Source: Lachnospiraceae bacterium
GTDB lineage: Bacteria; Bacillota; Clostridia; Lachnospirales; Lachnospiraceae
DNA length: 64,000 bases
Direction of reading: 5' to 3'
Assembly (NCBI GenBank): GCA_910575105.1
Contig: CAJTDK010000004.1
Location: 186,001 to 250,000, forward strand
Of the stretch, positions 7,044-13,810 are shown one piece after another (position 1 is the stretch's first letter; every line of letters begins with the position of its first letter). The notes below the pieces were generated by a model. The model made no database searches and was not told the origin of the DNA. It saw nothing but the letters and a program-made list of their open reading frames with translations. Both the position numbers and the translations under genes were made by a program.

Positions 7044-8765
7044 ATGAAGAAAATCAGCGGGAACAAATTACTGGTAAAGGCTCTCCGCGAGGAGGGCGTG
7101 GACACGATCTTTGGCTATCCGGGAGCGTGTACCATTGACATCAGTGACGAGCTTTACAAGCAGGACTTTACGAAGGTGATCCTGCCCAGGCAGGAGGTCG
7201 CTCTTGTCCATGAGGCGGATGCCTATGCCCGTTCCACGGGGAGGACTGGCGTGTGTCTGGTGACCAGCGGCCCGGGGGCGACCAACCTTGTGACCGGGCT
7301 TGCGACAGCCTATTATGACAGCGTTCCCCTCGTGTGCTTTACCGGACAGGTGGCCAGACACCTGATCGGCAACGATGCCTTCCAGGAGGTAGATATCGTC
7401 GGTATCACAAGAAGCATTACCAAGTACGGCGTGGTGGTGAAAAAGAGGGAGGATCTGGGAAGGATCATCAAAGAGGCGTTCTATATTGCCAGGACAGGCC
7501 GTCCGGGGCCGGTGCTTATCGACCTTCCCAAAGACGTGATGGCGGAGCTTGGAAGCCCGGAGTACCCCCAGGAGGTGAATATCCGGGGGTATAAGCCGAG
7601 CACAGGGGTTCATATCGGGCAGTTAAAGCGTGCCCTTAAGATGCTGGGGAAGGCGAAGCGCCCGCTGTTTCTCGCAGGAGGCGGGGTCATCATCTCCGGC
7701 GCCAGGAGAGAGTTCACAGCCCTTGCAGAGCGGACAAAGGTACCAGTAGTTACGACGGTCATGGGGCGCGGGGCGATTCCCACAGACCACCCTCTTTATA
7801 TCGGGAATCTTGGCATGCACGGCGCCTATGCTTCCAATATGGCGGTGAATGAGTGCGACCTGCTCTTTTCTGTCGGAACCCGGTTCAACGACCGGATTAC
7901 CGGAAAACTTCATTCTTTTGCACCGAAGGCGAAGATCGTCCATATCGATATCGATACGGCGGCGATCTCCAAAAATGTCCAGGTGGATGTGCCGATCGTG
8001 GCGGATGCGAAAGAGGCAGTGGAAAAGATGCTGGAGTACGTAGAAATGGCGGATACGGAGAAATGGCTGGGACAGGTATGCGCATGGAAGGAGGAACATC
8101 CGCTGGTGATGAAGGAAAAGCCGGTGATGACGCCTCAGGATGTGATCGGTGCCATCAACCGTCTGTTTGACGAGGCGGTCATCGTCACGGATGTAGGGCA
8201 GCACCAGATGTTTACCGCACAGTTTGCCGAGATCACGGAAAAGAAGCGGCTGATCATGTCCGGAGGGCTTGGGACTATGGGTTACGGTCTGCCGGGAGCG
8301 ATCGGCGCAAAGATCGGCAATCCGGATACGCCGGTCATCTCTATATCCGGGGACGGCGGTATGCAGATGAATATCCAGGAGCTTGCCACGGCGGTGCTTG
8401 AAGAGCTGCCCATCATCTCCTGTGTGTTCAATAACAACAACCTGGGGATGGTGCGTCAGTGGCAGAAGCTTTTTTACGGGAAGCGTTACTCCATGACCTG
8501 CCTGCGCTCCGGCGCGGCCTGCCGGGGGAAATGCGGCGAGGTGCCGTGCCCGGAATATACGCCGGATTTTGTGAAACTGGCGGAAAGCTACGGGGCAAAG
8601 GGCATACGCATCACGAAGAAGGAAGAGATCGAGCCTGCATTTCTGGAGGCGATGAAGAGTGAGAAGACGCCCTGCATTCTGGAATTTGACATTGACCCGG
8701 AGGATCTGGTCTACCCGATGATCCGCCCGGGAGGGACTCTGGAAGATATGATCATGGACTGTTAA
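7044..8765 (+). CDS. ilvB: Acetolactate synthase, large (catalytic) subunit
   Basis: Catalyses the first common step of Ile/Val/Leu synthesis: pyruvate plus pyruvate or 2-ketobutyrate to acetohydroxy acids, with TPP, Mg2+ and FAD. 573 residues, full length. Visible parts: N-terminal TPP-binding domain with the catalytic Glu in RQEVALVHEADAYAR, FAD domain in the middle, and the C-terminal TPP/Mg motif GDGGMQMNIQELATAV...FNNNNLGMVRQW. Odd feature: after RYSMT comes an insertion with four cysteines (Cys486, 493, 497, 502) where most enzymes have a short acidic loop. It is controlled by the T-box leader and followed 18 bases later by ilvN. Confidence 0.95.
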   Translation: MKKISGNKLLVKALREEGVDTIFGYPGACTIDISDELYKQDFTKVILPRQEVALVHEADAYARSTGRTGVCLVTSGPGATNLVTGLATAYYDSVPLVCFTGQVARHLIGNDAFQEVDIVGITRSITKYGVVVKKREDLGRIIKEAFYIARTGRPGPVLIDLPKDVMAELGSPEYPQEVNIRGYKPSTGVHIGQLKRALKMLGKAKRPLFLAGGGVIISGARREFTALAERTKVPVVTTVMGRGAIPTDHPLYIGNLGMHGAYASNMAVNECDLLFSVGTRFNDRITGKLHSFAPKAKIVHIDIDTAAISKNVQVDVPIVADAKEAVEKMLEYVEMADTEKWLGQVCAWKEEHPLVMKEKPVMTPQDVIGAINRLFDEAVIVTDVGQHQMFTAQFAEITEKKRLIMSGGLGTMGYGLPGAIGAKIGNPDTPVISISGDGGMQMNIQELATAVLEELPIISCVFNNNNLGMVRQWQKLFYGKRYSMTCLRSGAACRGKCGEVPCPEYTPDFVKLAESYGAKGIRITKKEEIEPAFLEAMKSEKTPCILEFDIDPEDLVYPMIRPGGTLEDMIMDC

Positions 8766-8783
8766 GAGAAGGGGGAAGATGAT

Positions 8784-9296
8784 ATGAACGGAAATGGAAT
8801 GAAAAAACGCTGGCTTTCGTTGTATGTGGAGAACCAGGACGGCGTCCTGTCAAAGATCTCCGGATTATTTTCTGGAAAATCCTACAATATCGACAGTCTG
8901 ACAGTGGGGACGACTGAGGATCCGACGATCTCAAGGATGACCATCGCGACAGTCAGCGACGACGAGACCTTTGAGCAGATCAAGAAGCAGCTGAACCGCC
9001 TTGTGGAAGTCATTAAGGTAATCGACTTTACCAACATATTTGTGCGGATGAAGGAGATCATGTACATCAAGGTGAAAAAATGTACGGCGCAGGACAAGGT
9101 GGAATGCTTTCAGATCGCAGAGACGTTCAAGGCGAAGGTCATCGATTACGGGAAAGACAGCCTCCTTCTGGAGTTCGTGCAGACCGCCACGAAGAATGAC
9201 GCGGTGGTGAAGCTGATGAAGGATGAATTTAAGATTATCGAGGTGGTGCGGGGCGGAAGCGTCGGGATCGAATCTATCAGCATGATGGAGAGGTAA
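8784..9296 (+). CDS. ilvN: Acetolactate synthase, small (regulatory) subunit
   Basis: A 170-residue regulatory subunit that activates IlvB and confers valine feedback control. The N-terminal ACT domain is seen in WLSLYVENQDGVLSKISGLFSGKSYNIDSLTVG and the second C-terminal domain follows from about residue 90 (IMYIKVKK...). The length is typical for the clostridial long form. GAAGGGGGAAG precedes the ATG. Overlapping expression with ilvB under the T-box fits subunit stoichiometry. Confidence 0.94.
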   Translation: MNGNGMKKRWLSLYVENQDGVLSKISGLFSGKSYNIDSLTVGTTEDPTISRMTIATVSDDETFEQIKKQLNRLVEVIKVIDFTNIFVRMKEIMYIKVKKCTAQDKVECFQIAETFKAKVIDYGKDSLLLEFVQTATKNDAVVKLMKDEFKIIEVVRGGSVGIESISMMER

Positions 9297-9307
9297 AGCA
9301 TAATACA

Positions 9308-9724
9308 GTGAGAAAGAAAAAGGTTGTTGACTGGATAACAATTAAATTTTTGATCGTGGGCGTGATCAATACGCTGGTGGGGACGGGCGTGATGTTTCTG
9401 TGCTACAATGTAGTTCACACGGGCTACTGGGCTGCTTCGGCAATGAATTACATAATCGGGAGTATCGTTAGCTTTTTTTTGAACAAGTATTTTACGTTTC
9501 AGAGAAAAAGGAGATCTTTTGGCGAGATTATCCGGTTCGCGCTTAATATCACCGTCTGCTATGCGCTGGCGTACGGCATTGCGAAGCCCTGCGTGCATGG
9601 TGTGCTTGGCGGGTATTCTTTGGCGGTGCGGGATAATGCGGCGATGCTCGCGGGGATGTGCCTGTTTGTAGCGTTTAATTATTTCGGGCAGAGGTTCTTT
9701 GTGTTCCGGGAAGAGGGCAGATGA
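9308..9724 (+). CDS. GtrA-like membrane protein
   Basis: A 138-residue integral membrane protein with four predicted helices (about residues 10-30, 40-60, 75-95 and 105-130). The pattern FLIVGVINTLVGTGVMF...NYIIGSIVSFFLNKYFTF and FNYFGQRFFVF is diagnostic of the GtrA/DPMS family, which moves lipid-linked sugars across the membrane or assists glycosyltransferases in cell-surface polysaccharide work. The start is GTG at 9308 with a weak upstream site. It lies 11 bases after ilvN, so it may be read through from the T-box operon, although its function is not obviously linked to amino acids. Confidence 0.85.
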   Translation: MRKKKVVDWITIKFLIVGVINTLVGTGVMFLCYNVVHTGYWAASAMNYIIGSIVSFFLNKYFTFQRKRRSFGEIIRFALNITVCYALAYGIAKPCVHGVLGGYSLAVRDNAAMLAGMCLFVAFNYFGQRFFVFREEGR

Positions 9725-9732
9725 TTTCTTCC

Positions 9733-9760
9733 TGTTGCGGTCACGGAGTGAACGGTAACA
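9733..9760. repeat. GTTGC...GTAAC palindromic repeat, copy 1
   Basis: A 26-28-base near-perfect palindrome (GTTGCGGTCACGG/AGTGAACGGTAAC in two halves) ten bases after the gtrA-like stop. Related copies occur at 33474-33509, 54585-54611 and 61525-61551, all between genes. It lacks a T tract, so it is not a standard terminator. Confidence 0.55.
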
Positions 9761-9796
9761 ACAATAACGAATATTTTCAAAAAACAGAGCACGCTC

Positions 9797-9825
9797 TTGA
9801 TTTTATTTAACGGCAGTATTATAAT
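9797..9825 (+). promoter_or_regulatory. ilvE promoter
   Basis: TTGATT (9797-9802), 17-base spacer, TATAAT (9820-9825), 44 bases before the ilvE start. Shows that ilvE has its own promoter and does not depend on the T-box. Confidence 0.75.
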
Positions 9826-9868
9826 TAAAGTCAGATTTACAGATTATGTATGAACGGAGGAGTTTACG

Positions 9869-10894
9869 ATGGAGAAGAAGAACATTGACTGGTCGGATCT
9901 GGGATTCAGTTATATTGAGACGGATAAAAGATACGTTTCCAATTACAAGGACGGAGCGTGGGATGAGGGTATACTTACCTCCGATTCAAATGTGGTGATC
10001 AACGAGTGTGCATGCGTGCTCCAGTACGCCCAGACATGCTTCGAGGGGCTGAAGGCGTACACGACGGAGGACGGGCGTATCGTGACCTTCCGCCCAGACC
10101 TGAATGCGGAGCGTATGGCGGATACGGCGAAGCGTCTTGAGATGCCGCCGTTTCCGGAGGAGAGATTTGTGGAGGCGGTTAAGCAGGTGGTGCAGGCTAA
10201 TGCGGCGTATGTCCCGCCCTTTGGTTCAGGGGCGACGCTCTACATCCGGCCGTATCTGTTCGGTTCTAATCCGGTCATCGGCGTGAAGCCGGCGGATGAG
10301 TATCAGTTCCGTGTGTTCACGACGCCTGTGGGGCCGTATTTTAAGGGAGGCGCGAAGCCGATTACCATCAGAGTCTGTGATTTTGACCGGGCAGCGCCCC
10401 ACGGGACAGGGCATGTGAAGGCAGGGCTCAACTATGCCATGAGCCTCCATGCTATTGTGGATGCCCATAAGAAGGGGTATGATGAGAATATGTACCTGGA
10501 CGCGGCTACCAGGACTAAGGTTGAAGAGACGGGCGGCGCCAACTTCCTGTTTGTCACAAAGGACGGCAAGGTTGTTACCCCGAAGTCGGATACGATCCTT
10601 CCTTCCATCACAAGGCGCTCCCTGATGTATGTGGCGGAGAAATATCTCGGGCTTACCGTAGAGCAGCGCGAGGTTTATATGGATGAGGTGAAGGACTTTG
10701 CGGAGTGCGGGCTTTGCGGGACGGCAGCAGTCATTTCCCCGGTCGGAAAGGTAGTAGACCACGGGAAGGAGATCTGTTTCCCGAGCGGCATGGACGAGAT
10801 GGGGCCGGTGACAAAGAAGCTGTATGATACACTGACAGGGATCCAGATGGGAAGGATCGAGGCTCCTGAAGGGTGGATCTGCGAGATCTGTTAG
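9869..10894 (+). CDS. ilvE: Branched-chain amino acid aminotransferase
   Basis: A PLP enzyme of fold type IV that interconverts Leu/Ile/Val and their 2-keto acids with 2-oxoglutarate. 341 residues, the longer BCAT type II form. The PLP lysine is Lys184 in GHVKAGLNY; other family blocks are CFEGLKAY, FRPDLNAERM, TLYIRPYLFG, VEETGGANFLFV and the C-terminal CGTAAVISPVG. GGAGG precedes the ATG. Cytoplasmic; completes the pathway begun by ilvBN upstream, but is transcribed from its own promoter at 9797-9825. Confidence 0.95.
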   Translation: MEKKNIDWSDLGFSYIETDKRYVSNYKDGAWDEGILTSDSNVVINECACVLQYAQTCFEGLKAYTTEDGRIVTFRPDLNAERMADTAKRLEMPPFPEERFVEAVKQVVQANAAYVPPFGSGATLYIRPYLFGSNPVIGVKPADEYQFRVFTTPVGPYFKGGAKPITIRVCDFDRAAPHGTGHVKAGLNYAMSLHAIVDAHKKGYDENMYLDAATRTKVEETGGANFLFVTKDGKVVTPKSDTILPSITRRSLMYVAEKYLGLTVEQREVYMDEVKDFAECGLCGTAAVISPVGKVVDHGKEICFPSGMDEMGPVTKKLYDTLTGIQMGRIEAPEGWICEIC

Positions 10895-10988
10895 TATAAC
10901 CTAACTTGATTATGTTGAGTTATACTTTATACTAAGGAAAGGCAGCGCTTAACAGCATAAGTTTTGGCCAATAAGTTTTAGGTAGATG

Positions 10989-11028
10989 AAGGAAGTATTT
11001 CCAGAAAAAGGAGATGCTTCCTTTTTTC
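10989..11028 (+). terminator. Probable terminator after ilvE
   Basis: AAGGAAG (10989-10995) pairs with CTTCCTT (11017-11023), with further weak pairing inside the loop, ending in a run of T (to 11027). A second AT-rich inverted repeat (AGTATAAC...GTTATACT, 10893-10926) lies right at the ilvE stop. Confidence 0.6.
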
Positions 11029-11078
11029 ATTCTTGTCACTTTTTCTGCCTACGGAATAAAAAAAGAAATAAACAGAAT

Positions 11079-11114
11079 ATAACAGTTGACAACAGTGGCA
11101 AACTGTTATATACT
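11079..11114 (+). promoter_or_regulatory. Promoter and palindromic operator of the YtrA-type ABC operon
   Basis: TTGACA (11086-11091), 17-base spacer, TATACT (11109-11114). A perfect 9-base inverted repeat, ATAACAGTT (11079-11087) and AACTGTTAT (11101-11109), straddles the -35 and -10. The placement suits autorepression by the GntR protein encoded 29 bases downstream. Confidence 0.72.
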
Positions 11115-11137
11115 GTTTATAACGAAGGAGGGATAGG

Positions 11138-11509
11138 ATGAAGTTGATTGTCAATCATTCTTCCATGCAGCCGATCTACGAACAGATCGTGGAACAGGTG
11201 AAAGGACAGATCATCAGGGGCATACTGGAAGCGGATACGACGCTGCCGTCGGTGAGGGCTCTGGCGAAGGAGCTTAAGGTCAGCGCTCTGACTGTGAAGA
11301 AAGCCTATGACGCGCTGGAGGCGGAAGGGTTTGTTATCACTGTTCACGGTAAAGGTAGCTTCGTCGCCTTTGCCAATCAGCAGATGATGCTGGAAGAAAA
11401 GAAGAAGGAAGTGGAGGCTGATCTGGAGAATGCCATACGCAAGGGCAGAAGCTGCGGCATGTCAGATCAGGAGATAGAAGAATTATTTCATATTGTTTTG
11501 GAGGAATAA
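11138..11509 (+). CDS. GntR-family regulator, YtrA subfamily
   Basis: A 123-residue regulator with an N-terminal GntR winged helix (IYEQIVEQVKGQIIRGIL...LPSVRALAKELKVSALTVKKAYDALEAEGFVITVHGKGSFVA) and only a short C-terminal dimerisation tail (residues 85-123), which defines the YtrA subfamily. Such proteins repress ABC transporter operons, often induced by cell-envelope antibiotics. It is the first gene of a three-gene set with an ATPase (11514) and a permease (12359). The palindrome over its promoter (11079-11109) is the likely binding site. GAAGGAGGG precedes the ATG. Confidence 0.9.
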   Translation: MKLIVNHSSMQPIYEQIVEQVKGQIIRGILEADTTLPSVRALAKELKVSALTVKKAYDALEAEGFVITVHGKGSFVAFANQQMMLEEKKKEVEADLENAIRKGRSCGMSDQEIEELFHIVLEE

Positions 11510-11513
11510 CGAG

Positions 11514-12362
11514 ATGCTGCGATTAGAGAATGTGAGAAAACAATATAAAGAGTTTGAGATGGATATTACGATGGAGGTAAAGCCAGGCTGCGTGACCGGG
11601 CTGATTGGAAAGAACGGAGCGGGAAAGACTACTGCGTTTAAGGCCGCCCTTGGATTGATCCGGCCGGAGGGCGGGGAGATTACCATACTGGGAAAGCCCC
11701 TTTGCAGGCTCAGTGAAAAGGACAGGGAGAGAACCGGCGTAGTGCTGTCAGATTCAGGATTCAGCGGATACCTGAAGGTAAAGGACCTGACGGCTGTCCT
11801 GAGGAATCTCTACCGCCGGTTTGACGAAGAATACTTTACCGGGAAATGCAAAAGTTTCGGTCTTCCTTTTGACAAGCGGATCAAGGACTTTTCTACCGGC
11901 ATGAAACGGAAGCTTCACGTGGCGGCGGCGCTTTCCCACCAGGCGGATTTGCTCATCATGGATGAACCGACGGCGGGGATGGACGTGATCGCGAGGGAAG
12001 AGCTTTTAGACATGATCCGGGAATACATGGAGACAGAGGGGCGTTCGGTCCTGATCAGCTCCCACATCTCCGGGGATCTGGAGGGGATCTGCGACGACAT
12101 CTATATGATCGACGAAGGGAAGGTGATCCTTCATGAGGATACGGATGTGCTGCTGGATGAATACGGTATACTGAAGATGACCAGGGAGCAGTATGAAGCC
12201 GTAGATAAAAGGTATCTTCTGCGCGATATCAAAGAGGAGTTCGGGTATAGCTGCCTGACAAAGGAGAAGCGGTTTTACATGGAAAATTATCCGGATATGG
12301 TGGTAGAGAAGGGTTCTGTTGACGGTGTGATGACAATGATGATTCGAGGTGAAAAAAGATGA
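11514..12362 (+). CDS. ABC transporter ATP-binding protein
   Basis: A 282-residue ATPase with Walker A GKNGAGKTT (about residues 38-46), the Q-loop region, signature FSTGMKRKLHVAAAL, Walker B LLIMDEPTAGMD and switch His in ISSHISGD. The start is the ATG at 11514, preceded by GGAGGAATAACG; a longer frame begins at 11493 but lacks a start with a ribosome site. The C-terminal 70 residues after the ATPase core are an unassigned extension. It pairs with the permease whose ATG overlaps its stop, and is probably controlled by the YtrA-type regulator upstream. The cargo is unknown; drug or peptide export is typical of this type. Confidence 0.9.
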   Translation: MLRLENVRKQYKEFEMDITMEVKPGCVTGLIGKNGAGKTTAFKAALGLIRPEGGEITILGKPLCRLSEKDRERTGVVLSDSGFSGYLKVKDLTAVLRNLYRRFDEEYFTGKCKSFGLPFDKRIKDFSTGMKRKLHVAAALSHQADLLIMDEPTAGMDVIAREELLDMIREYMETEGRSVLISSHISGDLEGICDDIYMIDEGKVILHEDTDVLLDEYGILKMTREQYEAVDKRYLLRDIKEEFGYSCLTKEKRFYMENYPDMVVEKGSVDGVMTMMIRGEKR

Positions 12363-12994
12363 AGGGATTACTGATCAGAGACTTAAAACTGATGAAGAGA
12401 CAGATTGCTTTTTTTATTCTATTGCCGGTAGTGGGGGCAGTGCTTGTAGCACCCACCGGGGAGATGAGCATGGGATTTGGCTATATTACGGCGATTTCCG
12501 GGCTGCTTGGGGTGACGACGATCAATTATGATTCTTATGACAATGGATTTGCATATCTGTTCGCCCTGCCCATAAGCCGCCGGGGATATGTGAAGGAAAA
12601 ATATATCTTTGCCACGATTTCTTCGGTTGCGGTGATTATGGCTGTCGGGATTTTTATGTGGATACTCATGGCGGCGGTGCATCCGGAAAATGGGTATACC
12701 TTCGTAGAGTTCCTGGGGAATATGGAGGATTCTTATGTGGTCGCACTGACAGCGATGGCATTCATGCTTCCGGTATTCTTAAAGTTCGGGGCGGAAAAAA
12801 GCCGGTTCGTCATCCTGATCATTGCCGGGATACTCATGGGAGTGATGGCAGGCGTCTCCCAGATGGACGTCCTGCATGACATTGAGTTGTTTGGCGGAGG
12901 CTGGATGAGGGTGATCACACCGGTCCTGTGTCTGGTATGGCTTGCCGTATCTTACCTGATCTCTGTCAGGATTATGGAAAAAAAGGAGTTTTAA
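12359..12994 (+). CDS. ABC-2 type transporter permease
   Basis: A 211-residue integral membrane protein with about six hydrophobic segments (residues 15-33, 35-55, 80-105, 117-133, 141-158, 172-195). It is the membrane half of the exporter whose ATPase is encoded just upstream (four-base ATGA overlap). The NYDSYDNGFAYLFALPISRRGYVKEKY segment is typical of bacitracin/lantibiotic-type ABC-2 permeases of the ABC2_membrane_5 kind. The operon ends at a strong bidirectional terminator whose arm begins at the stop codon. Confidence 0.85.
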   Translation: MKGLLIRDLKLMKRQIAFFILLPVVGAVLVAPTGEMSMGFGYITAISGLLGVTTINYDSYDNGFAYLFALPISRRGYVKEKYIFATISSVAVIMAVGIFMWILMAAVHPENGYTFVEFLGNMEDSYVVALTAMAFMLPVFLKFGAEKSRFVILIIAGILMGVMAGVSQMDVLHDIELFGGGWMRVITPVLCLVWLAVSYLISVRIMEKKEF

Positions 12995-13040
12995 AAAGCC
13001 ACCGGACCGGATAGTAAGCTATCCGGTCCGGTGGCTTTTT
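12993..13040. terminator. Bidirectional terminator, coding on the minus strand
   Basis: A perfect 22-bp stem (GCCACCGGACCGGATAG core, flanked by AAAAA and TTTTT) with a TAAG loop lies between the ABC permease and the convergent TetR gene. The right arm (13019-13040) is also the last seven codons of the TetR gene (KSHRTG and stop), so part of the terminator is protein-coding. Confidence 0.92.
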
Positions 13041-13618
13041 ATGATCAGTCTCACTGACCGGTATAAAAAGGGCTTGTACTCTTCGATGGGCAGCGGCTCG
13101 TTGTAAAGGATGGAGTTGTATCCGGCGGAGCCTGCCAGCTCCACGATGGTGAACAGCATGACATCCACGTCTGCGTAAGTATAGGCGTCCTGCTCTACCA
13201 GCCCTAAAAATTTTTCGTAAAATTCCCGACCGCTGCTTTCACCGGTCAGCAGAGTAGAGCGCAGCGCGCCCATCACCAGGTTTTTGGAGATAAAGTTTAA
13301 AAGGGGCTTGTTGTCTACGAGCATACCGATAATATGATTGATGATAAAGATCAGCTCATCCTCCAGTCCGGTAATGCCGGATTTTTCCAGCGCATCGCCC
13401 GCCGCAGCGAAAAGCTCGTTGGTCTTATGGGCGATGAGTTTATTTTTTATATCGTATTTATCCTTAAAATATAAGTAGAAAGTCCCCTTGGCAACCCCTG
13501 CCTTTTCCACGATATCGGAGATGGCCGTGGAGTTGATCCCCTTCGTGGTAAACAGTTCGTAGGCGGTATTAAACAGCGCCTCTTTTTTCTTCTTTTTATT
13601 CTCATCTACTTTTCCCAT
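13019..13618 (-). CDS. TetR-family repressor of the MMPL operon
   Basis: A 199-residue TetR protein: helix-turn-helix at about residues 27-50 (TAISDIVEKAGVAKGTFYLYFKDKYDI) and a ligand domain with a C-terminal AcrR-like helix set. GAAGGGAGC precedes the start at 13618. It is divergent from the MMPL exporter (13811), and the 192-base gap between them carries four copies of a TGACYANNAGTCA palindrome, so it very likely represses the exporter and itself. The inducer is unknown. Its 3' end forms one arm of the terminator at 12993-13040. Confidence 0.9.
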   Translation of the reverse strand: MGKVDENKKKKKEALFNTAYELFTTKGINSTAISDIVEKAGVAKGTFYLYFKDKYDIKNKLIAHKTNELFAAAGDALEKSGITGLEDELIFIINHIIGMLVDNKPLLNFISKNLVMGALRSTLLTGESSGREFYEKFLGLVEQDAYTYADVDVMLFTIVELAGSAGYNSILYNEPLPIEEYKPFLYRSVRLIIKSHRTG

Positions 13619-13688
13619 AAAAACAGCTCCCTTCCGCTGTGAAATCTACATTAAGAACCATAGGTTAATCTGTATTATATTAGTAAAA

Positions 13689-13787
13689 TGACCAAAAGTC
13701 AAATAAATATGACTAAAAGTCAAAAAATATATTGACTAATAGTCATATTTGCGTTATAGTACATTCAGAAAGAATGACCAGTAGTCA
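13689..13787. promoter_or_regulatory. Four-copy TGACYANNAGTCA operator array with the MMPL promoter
   Basis: Four 13-bp palindromes: TGACCAAAAGTCA (13689-13701), TGACTAAAAGTCA (13710-13722), TGACTAATAGTCA (13733-13745) and TGACCAGTAGTCA (13775-13787). Start-to-start distances are 21, 23 and 42 bases, i.e. about two and four helical turns, so they lie on the same DNA face. The MMPL promoter, TTGACT (13732-13737) and TATAGT (13755-13760) with 17 bases between, has its -35 inside copy 3. Binding of the adjacent TetR protein would block it. Confidence 0.85.
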
Positions 13788-13810
13788 TAATAGAAAGGAA
13801 GAATGGTGGA

